From positions 66,380 to 97,933 of the forward strand of contig DIHE01000150.1 in NCBI GenBank assembly GCA_002420005.1: a DNA stretch of 31,554 nucleotides, given 5' to 3'. Made by a program: the position numbers and the translations under genes. The stretch's first letter is position 1; the number at the start of each line of letters is the position of its first letter. Shown piece after piece: positions 22,119-31,006 of this stretch. The stretch is from Holophagales bacterium UBA5704 (GTDB lineage: Bacteria > Acidobacteriota > Thermoanaerobaculia > Multivoradales > UBA5704). The notes beneath the pieces were generated by a model that was given only the letters and a program-made list of their open reading frames with translations, ran no database searches and was not told where the DNA came from.

Positions 22119-23249
22119 ATGGACGGGATCGAAGGGCTGTTCTCGCTCAGGCCCCTGCCCTGTGCGTTCACTGTGCACAGCGGCGGAGCCGTGAAGCGGA
22201 TCGGCGACGGGGAACCGGCGTTTGCCGTGCACCTGCGCAACGGCCAAGGATGGAAGGCGCTGCGGTCGCTCGATGAGCTGACCATCGCCGAGGCGTACGT
22301 CCGAGGGGACATCGACATCGAGGGCGACGAGATCCGCGCCATGTGGCTGCGGGGCCTGCTGGCCGACGACAAGCTCTGGCTCAAGACCTGGCGCCGCCTG
22401 CAGCCGATTCTGGTCGGCCGGGAGCGGCTCAATCCGGGCTGGATCGCCAAGCACTATGACTCGGGCAACGTCCAGCTGTGGGCGCTCGACCGCGACTACC
22501 GCGCCTACACCCCCGGGATCTTCGAGAGCGAGGAGGACAGCCTGGAGCTGAGCACCCGCCGCAAGTACGACTTTGCGTTCGAGGGGACCGGTCTCAAGGC
22601 GGGGGACGTGGTGCTCGACGTAGGGCACGGCTGGGGTGGTTTCATTCAATACTGTGCCGGCCGGGGCGTGCGGGTCGAAGGGATCACCCTGTCCAGGGAT
22701 CAGCTCGGCTGGGTCACCCGGATGATCGAGGAGAAGAAGCTCGACGCCTCCGCCTCCTACCAGGACTTCTTCACCTTCCGCCCGGGAAAGAGGTACGACG
22801 CGATCTCGATGATGGGGGTGATCGAGGACCTGTCCGACTACCCGCGGGTGTTGCAGCGCCTGACCGAGCTGCTCAAACCGGGCGGTCGCGTATACCTCGA
22901 CTACGCCGCCGGGAAGGTGCCGTTCGCCACCTCCAGCTTCATCACCAAGTACGTCTGGCCCGGGACGTTCCGCATGACCTACGTGCCCGAGCTGATGGCG
23001 GCGCTCGACCGCTCTCCGATGCAGCTGGTCGGGCTCTACAACGACCGTCGCAATTACCACCTGTGGGCGAAGAAGGGGCACGAGCGCTGGCTGGAGCACC
23101 GCGGAGAGATCGTCGCGCAGGCGGGGGAGGAGACCTGGCGCCTGTTCCGGCTCCTCTTCGCCGGCACGTCCGGGGTGATGAACGATCCGACGTGGAAGGT
23201 CAGCGCCTACCGGATGCTGCTGGAGCTCCCGGCGGATCTGGCGCGGTGA
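22119..23249 (+). CDS. Cyclopropane-fatty-acyl-phospholipid synthase-like methyltransferase
   Basis: A 376-residue SAM-dependent methyltransferase of the CFA-synthase/mycolic-acid-methyltransferase family, which modifies unsaturated membrane lipids. The N-terminal DELTIAEAYVRGDIDIEGD (52-70) is the family's lipid-binding lead-in. HYDSGN (112-117) precedes the SAM domain with VLDVGHGWGGF (165-175), LKPGG (252-256) and the FITKYVWPG segment (274-282). Differences from classical CFA synthases: the SAM motif has GHGWGG instead of GCGWGG, and the YSCxYF segment with the bicarbonate-binding Cys reads YTPGIF (130-135). It may therefore make a different product, such as a methyl-branched lipid. The start is supported by GGGGAGG 7 bases upstream. 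The 3' end overlaps the convergent hydrolase gene by 43 bases. Confidence 0.88.
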   Translation: MDGIEGLFSLRPLPCAFTVHSGGAVKRIGDGEPAFAVHLRNGQGWKALRSLDELTIAEAYVRGDIDIEGDEIRAMWLRGLLADDKLWLKTWRRLQPILVGRERLNPGWIAKHYDSGNVQLWALDRDYRAYTPGIFESEEDSLELSTRRKYDFAFEGTGLKAGDVVLDVGHGWGGFIQYCAGRGVRVEGITLSRDQLGWVTRMIEEKKLDASASYQDFFTFRPGKRYDAISMMGVIEDLSDYPRVLQRLTELLKPGGRVYLDYAAGKVPFATSSFITKYVWPGTFRMTYVPELMAALDRSPMQLVGLYNDRRNYHLWAKKGHERWLEHRGEIVAQAGEETWRLFRLLFAGTSGVMNDPTWKVSAYRMLLELPADLAR

Positions 23250-24382
23250 CCGGACTGCCGGCCGGCGAGCCCCAGGTCTTCATAGATGGCGTCGAGCACC
23301 GCGCGGATGCGGTGCTCGTGCCGCTCGTTGTCCGGCAGGCCGTTGAAGGCGAGGGCCACCACGAGCTGATGCTCCGGGTCGGCGAAGGCGGTGGAGGAGC
23401 GGTTGCCGCTGTGGCCGAAGGTGGGAGAGGAGGCGTGGTGGCCGTAGCCGTAGGGGACGGTGTCGGCTCCGTAGTGGTTTGAATTCAGGATGAAGCCGAG
23501 CCCCCAGTCGAGCGGATGCTTGAAGGTGGCGTCGATCATGCCCTCCCGCTGCCGGGAGGTGAACAGGTCCACCGTCTGGGGCAGGAGCAGGCGCCGGCCC
23601 TGATAGCTGCCGCGGCCGAGGAGCATCTCGTAAAAGCGGCTGAGCTCGTGCAGAGGACCGTAACCGTTGCCGCCCGGGTGCGGCCGGGTGCAGCGCTCCT
23701 CGGTCTCCCAGCCATACGACTCCGGCGGCGTCTTCTCGGTGTTCCACATCACTGCGATGCGGTCCTCGGCGCGGTAGGTCGCATAGCGATCCGCCGGCAT
23801 GCCGATCCAGCTGTCGCGCATCCCCAGAGGACAGAAGATCTCCTCCCGGACGTAGGTCTCGAACGGCCGGCCATCGACGCGGCGGATCACCTCGCCGAGG
23901 ACGAACCAGCTCGAGGCCAGGTGATACCCGGCCTTCTCCCCGGGAATCCAGCGAGGCTCCGGCTTCATCCCGCAGATGCGCGCGAGGATCTCGTCCCAGG
24001 TGGCCCCCGGCCAGCCGACGTCGAGCATCCGGATGCCGCCGGTGTGGGTGAGGAGGTGGCGCAGGGTGATCCCGTCCTTGCCGTTCTGGGCGAACTCTGG
24101 AATGTGGGTGGCGACGGAATCGTCGAGCTCCAGCCGGCCGCGTTCCCAGAGTTGGCCGATCGCCACGGCGGCGACCGGCTTGCTGGAGGAGAGCCAGAGC
24201 ATCAAATGGTCCCGGGTGAGAGGTGCACCGGGCCGGGACTCGCCGAAGGCGGCCTCCGCCACCGTCTCGCCGTGAAGGGACACCCGCAGCTGCGCTCCGA
24301 GGTGGGTTCCCTCGAGGATGCCATGGTGGATGGCTTCCTGCGCCCGCGGGAGGCGGCCGATTCCGGTCTCGTCCATGCTCAT
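23207..24382 (-). CDS. Beta-lactamase-family (class C/esterase-like) serine hydrolase
   Basis: A 391-residue protein of the serine beta-lactamase/D-Ala-D-Ala carboxypeptidase/EstB family. The catalytic SxxK is in WLSSSKPVA (about 63-71, nucleophile S65, K68). The YxN-like position is GYHLASSW. HLLTHTGGIR and FCPLGM are typical, and a HSG triad-like motif (FGHSGNRSS) lies near the C-terminus. No signal peptide is visible from this start, so a cytoplasmic esterase or peptidase is more likely than a secreted beta-lactamase. Two nearby ATGs (24382, 24376) are possible. TACAAT at 24393-24388 lies 5 bases before the first. Longer in-frame extension to 24463 lacks a ribosome site. The last 14 codons lie antisense to the end of the methyltransferase gene. 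Confidence 0.87.
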   Translation of the reverse strand: MSMDETGIGRLPRAQEAIHHGILEGTHLGAQLRVSLHGETVAEAAFGESRPGAPLTRDHLMLWLSSSKPVAAVAIGQLWERGRLELDDSVATHIPEFAQNGKDGITLRHLLTHTGGIRMLDVGWPGATWDEILARICGMKPEPRWIPGEKAGYHLASSWFVLGEVIRRVDGRPFETYVREEIFCPLGMRDSWIGMPADRYATYRAEDRIAVMWNTEKTPPESYGWETEERCTRPHPGGNGYGPLHELSRFYEMLLGRGSYQGRRLLLPQTVDLFTSRQREGMIDATFKHPLDWGLGFILNSNHYGADTVPYGYGHHASSPTFGHSGNRSSTAFADPEHQLVVALAFNGLPDNERHEHRIRAVLDAIYEDLGLAGRQSGHRARSAGSSSSIR

Positions 24383-24387
24383 CCTGG

Positions 24388-24393
24388 ATTGTA
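24388..24393 (-). promoter_or_regulatory. -10-like TACAAT before the serine hydrolase gene
   Basis: On the minus strand TACAAT (24393-24388) ends 5 bases before the first candidate ATG, suggesting a leaderless or nearly leaderless transcript. It is 24 bases from the divergent TAGACT at 24418-24423. Confidence 0.35.
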
Positions 24394-24417
24394 ACCGCGA
24401 GAGGGTGAGGTTTTTGA

Positions 24418-24459
24418 TAGACTCACTCATCTCGGGGTTTTCCCCGACGCTCATGAGTG
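24418..24459 (+). promoter_or_regulatory. TAGACT -10 element plus nested inverted repeat
   Basis: TAGACT (24418-24423) is immediately followed by a nested inverted repeat. The outer arms are CACTCAT (24424-24430) and ATGAGTG (24453-24459). The inner arms are TCGGGG (24432-24437) and CCCCGA (24442-24447) around TTTT. If TAGACT is the -10, the structure would be at the 5' end of the mRNA for the following secreted-protein/protease pair. It could be a protective 5' stem-loop or an operator. Confidence 0.4.
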
Positions 24460-24525
24460 GCATTCCTGTGGTCTTTTCTTCCGGTGCCAGTGCATCGGTT
24501 GGCGTTTACTCAAGGAGGATCTGGA

Positions 24526-24930
24526 ATGAATAGCTGTCAGAAGGGTGTGCGGTGGATGGCCGCCCTGAGCTCGGTGGCTCTGCTCGCCTGTGCGGGTAGC
24601 GCGTTCGCCGGCCCGTCCGACCCGAAGATGTCCCCGCTCTCCGGCGTGCAGGCGCACGTCGATCCGGCAACCGGCCAGCTCCGCCAGCCGTCGGCCGCCG
24701 AAATGAAGGCCTATGTCGAAGCGATCCGCAAGGCCTTTGCGGCCCGTGTGGCGCAGCGGACGAGCTCGCAGGTTGTGGTGCATGCCGACGGCAGCCGTTC
24801 GCTGGCCCTCGGTGCCGACACGCTGAACGTCTGGGTGGCGACCCTGGGCCCGGATGGCTCCTTGAGCCAGACGTGCGTGGAAGGCGCGGGCGCCGCTGCA
24901 CAGGGCGCTCCGGTCCTGGAGGTGAAGTGA
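24526..24930 (+). CDS. Small secreted protein coupled to the metalloprotease
   Basis: A 134-residue exported protein. The signal sequence spans about 8-28, with a possible lipobox LLAC at 19-22 or signal peptidase I cleavage after AFA at 28. The mature part has a predicted helix (AAEMKAYVEAIRKAFAARVA, about 57-76) and then a beta-rich end (VVVHADGSRSLALGADTLNVWVATLGPDGS) with one Cys at 117. I have no firm family; similar short exported proteins are found next to secreted proteins in environmental bacteria. The start has AAGGAGGA 6 bases upstream. The stop overlaps the protease start (TGATG), so the two are translationally coupled. A role as inhibitor, chaperone or pro-piece in trans for the protease is inference only. 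Confidence 0.75.
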   Translation: MNSCQKGVRWMAALSSVALLACAGSAFAGPSDPKMSPLSGVQAHVDPATGQLRQPSAAEMKAYVEAIRKAFAARVAQRTSSQVVVHADGSRSLALGADTLNVWVATLGPDGSLSQTCVEGAGAAAQGAPVLEVK

Positions 24931-26618
24931 TGAAACTCGGAAAGCTCCTTCTGGGTTCCGTGCTCGCCACCACCCTCGCCGTGGTTCCCTCGGCGGCGTT
25001 CGCCGCCGCCAACATCTTCATCGTCAACGACGACGGTCCGAATGAAGGTTTCAACGACCCGACCCCGGTCGCTCCGGTCGGCGGCAACCCGGGCACCACG
25101 CTCGGCCAGCAGCGCCTGAACGCCTTCCAGTTTGCCGCCGATGTCTGGGGCGCGGCGCTGGACAGTGCAGTGCCGATCTACATCCTGTCGAGCTTCGATC
25201 CGTTGCCGTGCACGGCGACCGGCGCCACCTTGGGCGCCGCCGGTGCGCTGGAGGTCTGGGGAGACACCCCGGGCGTCGAGGTGCCGGGTACCTGGTATCA
25301 CGTCGCCCTGGCCAACAAGCTGGCCGGTTTCGACCTGTCGCCCGATCCGTTCGGCGAGGACATCATCGCCTTCTTCAACACCGACCTGGACAACCCGGTC
25401 TGCCTCGGTGCGACGGGCTGGTACTACGGTCTCGACAACAACCATGGCACCAACATCGATCTGGTGACCGTGCTGCTCCACGAGTTCGGCCATGGTCTCG
25501 GCTTCGCCAACTTCGCGAACGAGGCGGCGGGCACGCTCCTCGCCGGAGTGCCGGACATCTACACCTACTACAGCCTGGACACCCAGACCGGCAAGCACTG
25601 GTCCGACATGACGGTCGCCGAGCGCCAGGCTTCGGCGCTCAACACCAACCGGGTGGTCTGGGACGGCCTCCACACCACGGCCGCGGTGCCGTCCACCTTG
25701 CAGCTGGGGACGCCGCAGGTCAACCTGATCGTGCCGTTCAGCCTCGATCCGATCCGGGTCGGTGCCGCGGCGTTCGGCCCGGCGCTTGCCTTCCCCGGCC
25801 TGGTCGGCGGCGTGGTGCAGGCCCTCGATCCGGCGGATGCCTCCGGCCCGACCACCTTTGACGCCTGCTCGCCGTTGACCAATGCGGCGGCGGTGGCCGG
25901 CAAGATCGCCCTGCTCGACCGCGGCACCTGCGGTTTCACGGTCAAGGTGAAGAACGCGCAGAATGCCGGTGCGATTGGTGTCCTCGTGGCGGACAACGTG
26001 GCGAGCACGCCGCCTCCGGGCCTCGGTGGTGCGGATCCGACGATCACCATTCCGTCGGTGCGCATCTCGCTGGCGGATGGCAACCGGATCAAGACTGCTC
26101 TCGCAGGCGGCCCGGTGGTCGTCACCCTGGGCATCGACAAGACCCAGCGCGCCGGTGCCGATCGTCTCGGCCGGGCGCTCATCTATGCGACGAACCCGGT
26201 GATCTCCGGCTCGTCCATCTCCCACTTCGACACCATCGCCTTCCCCAACCTGCTCATGGAGCCGGCGATCAACGCCGACCTGACGCACGGTCTCGACCTG
26301 ACGCTCACCCAGATGACCGACATCGGTTGGTTCTCGGACGGTGACGGCGTGCCGGACGGCCGCGACTTCTGCATCGGCTCCGATCCGAGCGCCACGGTCG
26401 TCATCGACGGCTGCAACTCCGGCGTGGCGAACTCTCTGGTCTCCGGCGGCTGCAAGATCTCCGACCTGATCGAGAGCTGTGCCGATGGCGCCTCCAACCA
26501 TGGTCAGTTCGTGAGCTGCGTATCCGCCGTCACCAACGGCCTCAAGAAGGCCGGCGTGATCTCCGGCGCGCAGAAGGGCGCGATCCAGAGCTGCGCAGCC
26601 CAGGCCTCGATTCCCTGA
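24930..26618 (+). CDS. Secreted leishmanolysin-like zinc metalloprotease with inserted PA domain
   Basis: A 562-residue exported protein with a signal peptide (cleavage near AFA at about 25). The zinc-binding helix is LLHEFGHGLGF (182-192), with H184 and H188 as ligands and E185 as the base. The residue after the glycine at the place of the usual third metzincin ligand is Asn194. A better third ligand is H432 (SISHFD), 11 residues before M443 in NLLMEP. This matches the spacing of third His and Met-turn in leishmanolysin (M8). Between them, at about 270-405, lies a PA domain (LLDRGTCGFTVKVKNAQNAGAIGVLV). The C-terminal 90 residues hold a DGDGVPDGRDFC segment and several cysteines. It starts at the TGATG overlap with the upstream gene and is followed by a strong terminator. 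Confidence 0.84.
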   Translation: MKLGKLLLGSVLATTLAVVPSAAFAAANIFIVNDDGPNEGFNDPTPVAPVGGNPGTTLGQQRLNAFQFAADVWGAALDSAVPIYILSSFDPLPCTATGATLGAAGALEVWGDTPGVEVPGTWYHVALANKLAGFDLSPDPFGEDIIAFFNTDLDNPVCLGATGWYYGLDNNHGTNIDLVTVLLHEFGHGLGFANFANEAAGTLLAGVPDIYTYYSLDTQTGKHWSDMTVAERQASALNTNRVVWDGLHTTAAVPSTLQLGTPQVNLIVPFSLDPIRVGAAAFGPALAFPGLVGGVVQALDPADASGPTTFDACSPLTNAAAVAGKIALLDRGTCGFTVKVKNAQNAGAIGVLVADNVASTPPPGLGGADPTITIPSVRISLADGNRIKTALAGGPVVVTLGIDKTQRAGADRLGRALIYATNPVISGSSISHFDTIAFPNLLMEPAINADLTHGLDLTLTQMTDIGWFSDGDGVPDGRDFCIGSDPSATVVIDGCNSGVANSLVSGGCKISDLIESCADGASNHGQFVSCVSAVTNGLKKAGVISGAQKGAIQSCAAQASIP

Positions 26619-26647
26619 ATCGCCGGTCTGTCGAGCTCATTCCCGAG

Positions 26648-26680
26648 GAGCCGGCGCCCCGCGCGCCGGCTCTTTTCTTT
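26648..26680 (+). terminator. Rho-independent terminator after the metalloprotease gene
   Basis: A perfect 10-bp stem (GAGCCGGCGC at 26648-26657, GCGCCGGCTC at 26663-26672) with a 5-base loop is followed by TTTTCTTT. This is the most canonical intrinsic terminator in the window. Confidence 0.88.
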
Positions 26681-26694
26681 GCGTCTGGTTCGGA

Positions 26695-26700
26695 TAAGCT
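26695..26700 (+). promoter_or_regulatory. -10-like TAAGCT directly before the PLP enzyme gene
   Basis: TAAGCT (26695-26700) is 6 bases from the ATG at 26707, which has no Shine-Dalgarno. Transcription would start at the ATG. The -35 region would fall on the upstream terminator's T-tract. Confidence 0.45.
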
Positions 26701-26706
26701 GGGCCG

Positions 26707-27831
26707 ATGCGTTTCGAGACTCTGGCCGTCCATGCCGGGCATGCCTCCGACCCGGCCACCGGCGCCGTGGCGCCCCCGCTTCACCTGTCGACCACCTTTG
26801 CACGCGATGTCGCAGGAGTCCCGCTCGGCGGACACACCTACATCCGCGAGTCCAACCCGACCCAGAGCCAGCTCGAAGCGGCTCTCGCGCCGCTCGAAGG
26901 GGGGGAGGCGGCGCTCGTCTTCGCCTCCGGCATGGCGGCAGGCATCGCCTTGCTGCAGAGCCTGCCTCCGGGCTCGCACGTGCTCCTGCCGGACGACGTC
27001 TACTATGGCTTCCGGGTCGCCGGACAAGAGCTTTTCCCGGCCTGGGGTCTCCACGCCGAGGCGGTGGCGATGGACGACCTCGCCGCGGTCGCGGCGGCGC
27101 TGCGTCCGGAAACCCGCCTGGTGTGGATCGAATCGCCCTCGAATCCGCTGCTCAAGGTGGTCGACGTCGCCGCCGTCGCCCGGCTGGCGCGCGCGGCGGG
27201 CGCCGTGTCGGTGGTGGACAACACCTTCGCCACGCCGCTCTTGCAGCGCCCCCTCACGCTGGGGGCCGACGTCGTCCTCCACTCGACGACCAAGTATTTC
27301 GGGGGCCACAGCGACGTCCAGGGAGGCGCCCTGATCTTTGCCCGGCGGGAAGCTCTGGCAGAGCGGGTCGACCATCTGCGCCACATCACCGGCGGCGTGG
27401 CCTCGCCGTTCAACTCCTGGCTGGTGTTGCGCGGCTTGCGCACCCTCGCCTGCCGGATGGCGGTGCAGAGCGCCAACGCCCTGGCGGTGGCGCGGGCCCT
27501 GGAAGGGCACCCGGCGGTCGCGCGGACCTTCTACCCCGGGCTGGAGAAGCATCCCGGGCATGCCATCGCGGCCCGCCAGATGACCGGCGGCTTCGGCGCC
27601 ATCATCTCCATCCAGGTGAGCGGAGGAGAGGAGGCCGCCGTCCGTGCGGTCGGCCGCGCCGCCCTGTTCACCCGGGCGACCTCGCTCGGCGGCGTCGAGA
27701 GCCTGATCGAGCACCGCGCGTCGAGTGAAGGGCCTGCCTCGCGGACGCCGCGGGACCTGATCCGCCTGTCGATCGGCCTGGAGCACCCGGACGATCTGAT
27801 CGCCGACCTGGCGCAGGCGCTGGACCGGTAG
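26707..27831 (+). CDS. Cys/Met-metabolism PLP-dependent enzyme (cystathionine gamma-synthase/lyase type)
   Basis: A 374-residue fold-type I PLP enzyme of the Cys_Met_Meta_PP family. It acts in the cytoplasm on cystathionine or homoserine esters in methionine/cysteine interconversion. The PLP lysine is K196 in HSTTKYFGGHSD, the Asp contacting the pyridine nitrogen is D171 in VVDNTFATP, and the ring-stacking Tyr is near Y100 (DDVYYG). The N-terminus FETLAVHAG and APPLHLSTTF are family hallmarks, as is RESNPTQ at 47-53. The C-terminal half has SLGGVESLIEHRAS. Gamma-synthase, gamma-lyase and beta-lyase cannot be separated by eye, and no other methionine genes are adjacent. The stop lies 8 bases from the convergent tyrA stop, with no terminator between. 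Confidence 0.92.
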   Translation: MRFETLAVHAGHASDPATGAVAPPLHLSTTFARDVAGVPLGGHTYIRESNPTQSQLEAALAPLEGGEAALVFASGMAAGIALLQSLPPGSHVLLPDDVYYGFRVAGQELFPAWGLHAEAVAMDDLAAVAAALRPETRLVWIESPSNPLLKVVDVAAVARLARAAGAVSVVDNTFATPLLQRPLTLGADVVLHSTTKYFGGHSDVQGGALIFARREALAERVDHLRHITGGVASPFNSWLVLRGLRTLACRMAVQSANALAVARALEGHPAVARTFYPGLEKHPGHAIAARQMTGGFGAIISIQVSGGEEAAVRAVGRAALFTRATSLGGVESLIEHRASSEGPASRTPRDLIRLSIGLEHPDDLIADLAQALDR

Positions 27832-27839
27832 GGTTGCCC

Positions 27840-28952
27840 CTACTCCATCAGCATGCGGCGCGCTTCGTCCATGGTCTGCCGGAAGCCTTCGCGGTCGTGG
27901 CCTTCGACCAGGCCTTCGAGGGCGTCGAGGGCTTCGCGGGCGGCGGCGTAGACCTCGGTGCGGTGCGGGTTCAGCCGTTGGATGTCGAGGTAGAGGTCGG
28001 GGTTCTCGCCGAGGACGTAGAGCGCCGTGGTGGTCTGCCGCTTGAAGGTCGTCGAGGCGCAGTCGTGCAGCTCGGCGGGATCGATGCCGGAGCGCGTGAG
28101 GGTCGCGCCGAACAGGATGTTGCTCAGGTGGGCGAGACCCAGGAGCCAGCCCATCAGGCGGTCGTGGTGCGGGAAGGGAACGGCGAGGAGGCGTGTGTAG
28201 GGATGGGCGAGGAACTCGCTCATCCATCGCTTCTCTTCGGCCAGGTCCCCCTGGGCGGCGAGGACGAAGGTGAGCGTCTCGTAATAGGACTTGCCGGGGC
28301 CGAACATGGGGTGGAGGGTGTAGACACGGACACCTTCCGCCCGGGCGGTTTCCAGGATGCCGGCGAGCGGAGACTTGATCGAGGCGATTTCCAGCACCGG
28401 CACCGTGGGCCGCCGCGCCACGACCTCGGCCAGGGCGTCGGCCGTCCGCCCCAGCGGGACGGAGACGATGACGGCGGTGTAGGCGTCGAGGTCGGGCACG
28501 TCGCTCAGCCGGCGAAAGCAGCCCGGAGCCTCGGGAAGAGTGGCGAGCGCGGGATCGACGATGTGCACCTCATGGCCCATGAGGCCGAGGAAGCCGCGGA
28601 ACCAGATGCCCATGCCGCCGGCGCCGCCGAGGATCAGCATGCGTCCGCCGTGGCGCTGCCGGCGCAGTGCGATGCCCACCCGGTGCTGGCGTTCCACCGA
28701 GCCCTGGATGATCGCCGCGAACACGGACTCCATGACCTCCTCGGAGACACCGCAGCTCTCGGCGTACTGGCGGGCGCGGGTGAGCACCCGGTCTTCCACG
28801 TCACGCACCACGATGGGACGGTCCTGCTCGGTCTTGACCCGGCCGATCTCGGCGGCGAGATCCATGCGGCGGCGCAGCAGCTCGAGAAGGGAGCGGTCGA
28901 TCTCGACCAGTGAATCGCGCAGGGTGGACAGGGGATCGGCGGGTGGCGGCAT
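27840..28952 (-). CDS. tyrA: Bifunctional chorismate mutase / prephenate dehydrogenase (T-protein)
   Basis: A 370-residue enzyme of tyrosine biosynthesis. It converts chorismate to prephenate and then oxidises it to 4-hydroxyphenylpyruvate with NAD+. Residues about 5-95 are an AroQ-type chorismate mutase helix bundle (LRDSLVEIDRSLLELLRRRMDL, then IGRVK with the catalytic-type Lys at 40, and QGSVERQ at the end). From about 104 comes the dehydrogenase: the Rossmann loop ILGGAGGMG (107-115), then HPMFGPG, the segment with the active-site His. Order and length match E. coli TyrA (373 aa). The ATG at 28952 has AAGGAG about 9 bases upstream; a longer in-frame start at 29060 lacks one. The gene is isolated from other aromatic amino-acid genes. 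Confidence 0.92.
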   Translation of the reverse strand: MPPPADPLSTLRDSLVEIDRSLLELLRRRMDLAAEIGRVKTEQDRPIVVRDVEDRVLTRARQYAESCGVSEEVMESVFAAIIQGSVERQHRVGIALRRQRHGGRMLILGGAGGMGIWFRGFLGLMGHEVHIVDPALATLPEAPGCFRRLSDVPDLDAYTAVIVSVPLGRTADALAEVVARRPTVPVLEIASIKSPLAGILETARAEGVRVYTLHPMFGPGKSYYETLTFVLAAQGDLAEEKRWMSEFLAHPYTRLLAVPFPHHDRLMGWLLGLAHLSNILFGATLTRSGIDPAELHDCASTTFKRQTTTALYVLGENPDLYLDIQRLNPHRTEVYAAAREALDALEGLVEGHDREGFRQTMDEARRMLME

Positions 28953-28981
28953 GGGCAGAGGCTCCTTCCAAAGAGCCGTGG

Positions 28982-28987
28982 ATTGTA
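28982..28987 (-). promoter_or_regulatory. -10-like TACAAT of tyrA
   Basis: TACAAT on the minus strand (28987-28982) would start transcription near 28975, leaving a leader of about 22 bases that contains the AAGGAG ribosome site. The upstream TTCCCT is a weak -35 candidate. Confidence 0.4.
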
Positions 28988-29273
28988 GGAGAAGAGAGGA
29001 AGGGAGGGAAGCCGAGGAGCCCCCCCGGCTTCCCCGGGATGCCGCGCGGTGATCGCTCACAGCGGGTCAGAGGGGCACTTTCATCCGAAGCAAGCCCGGT
29101 GCCAGGGCGAAACAGGCGGCCATCAGGGAAATCCCGGAATCACCGCGCTCTCCGGAGGGCACCACCGTCCCGGGAAGTGGACGGCGGCGCGGTGTCGGCC
29201 CCTCCGCCTTCCCATGGCACCTACCTTGCTGCCCTGCCTTCCAGTCCTTTGCGAGGGGCGGCGGGGCGCATGG

Positions 29274-29279
29274 TAAGCT
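29274..29279 (+). promoter_or_regulatory. -10-like TAAGCT of the peptide transporter gene
   Basis: TAAGCT in the context GGTAAGCT, identical to that before the methyltransferase gene (22039-22046). It would give a leader of about 80 bases that contains a small CGGGG-TG-CCCCG hairpin. Confidence 0.4.
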
Positions 29280-29365
29280 CCCGCCAACATTTTGGGTTTT
29301 GGAGGATCGCGCGGCCCGGGGTGCCCCGCCGGCCGCTTTCGTCAACTTCCTGGCCGAGAGAGCTC

Positions 29366-30877
<1,512 letters not shown>

Positions 30878-30886
30878 CGCCGGACG

Positions 30887-30936
30887 CCGGCCCTCCTCTC
30901 TCGGACGCACACCCACCCGTCCGGGAGGAGGGCCGG
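30887..30936. terminator. Large bidirectional hairpin between convergent genes
   Basis: Outer arms CCGGCCCTCCTC (30887-30898) and GAGGAGGGCCGG (30925-30936) form 12 bp. Inner arms CGGACG (30902-30907) and CGTCCG (30918-30923) form 6 bp. It sits 9 bases after the transporter stop and 70 bases from the rpmB stop. No long T-tract. Confidence 0.65.
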
Positions 30937-31006
30937 TTGAGACACCGAAAGGAAAGGGGGAGTGCTGAAGCGAGGGAGAGGCGGGGAGGGGAGACGCCGG
31001 AGGGCC

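Larger units (their letters stand above)
28953..29365. other. 413-base divergent gene-free region between tyrA and the POT transporter
   Basis: It holds the tyrA leader and promoter at its left end and the transporter promoter (TAAGCT at 29274) at its right. The middle part, about 29010-29260, has no open frame with protein-like character, no RNA gene and no strong hairpin that I can see. The short open frames here look like GC-driven noise. Confidence 0.5.

Noticed and set aside
28910..29365. N-terminal extension of the POT transporter
   Set aside because: It would run through the tyrA start and the intergenic promoter region. The family begins near the ATG at 29366.
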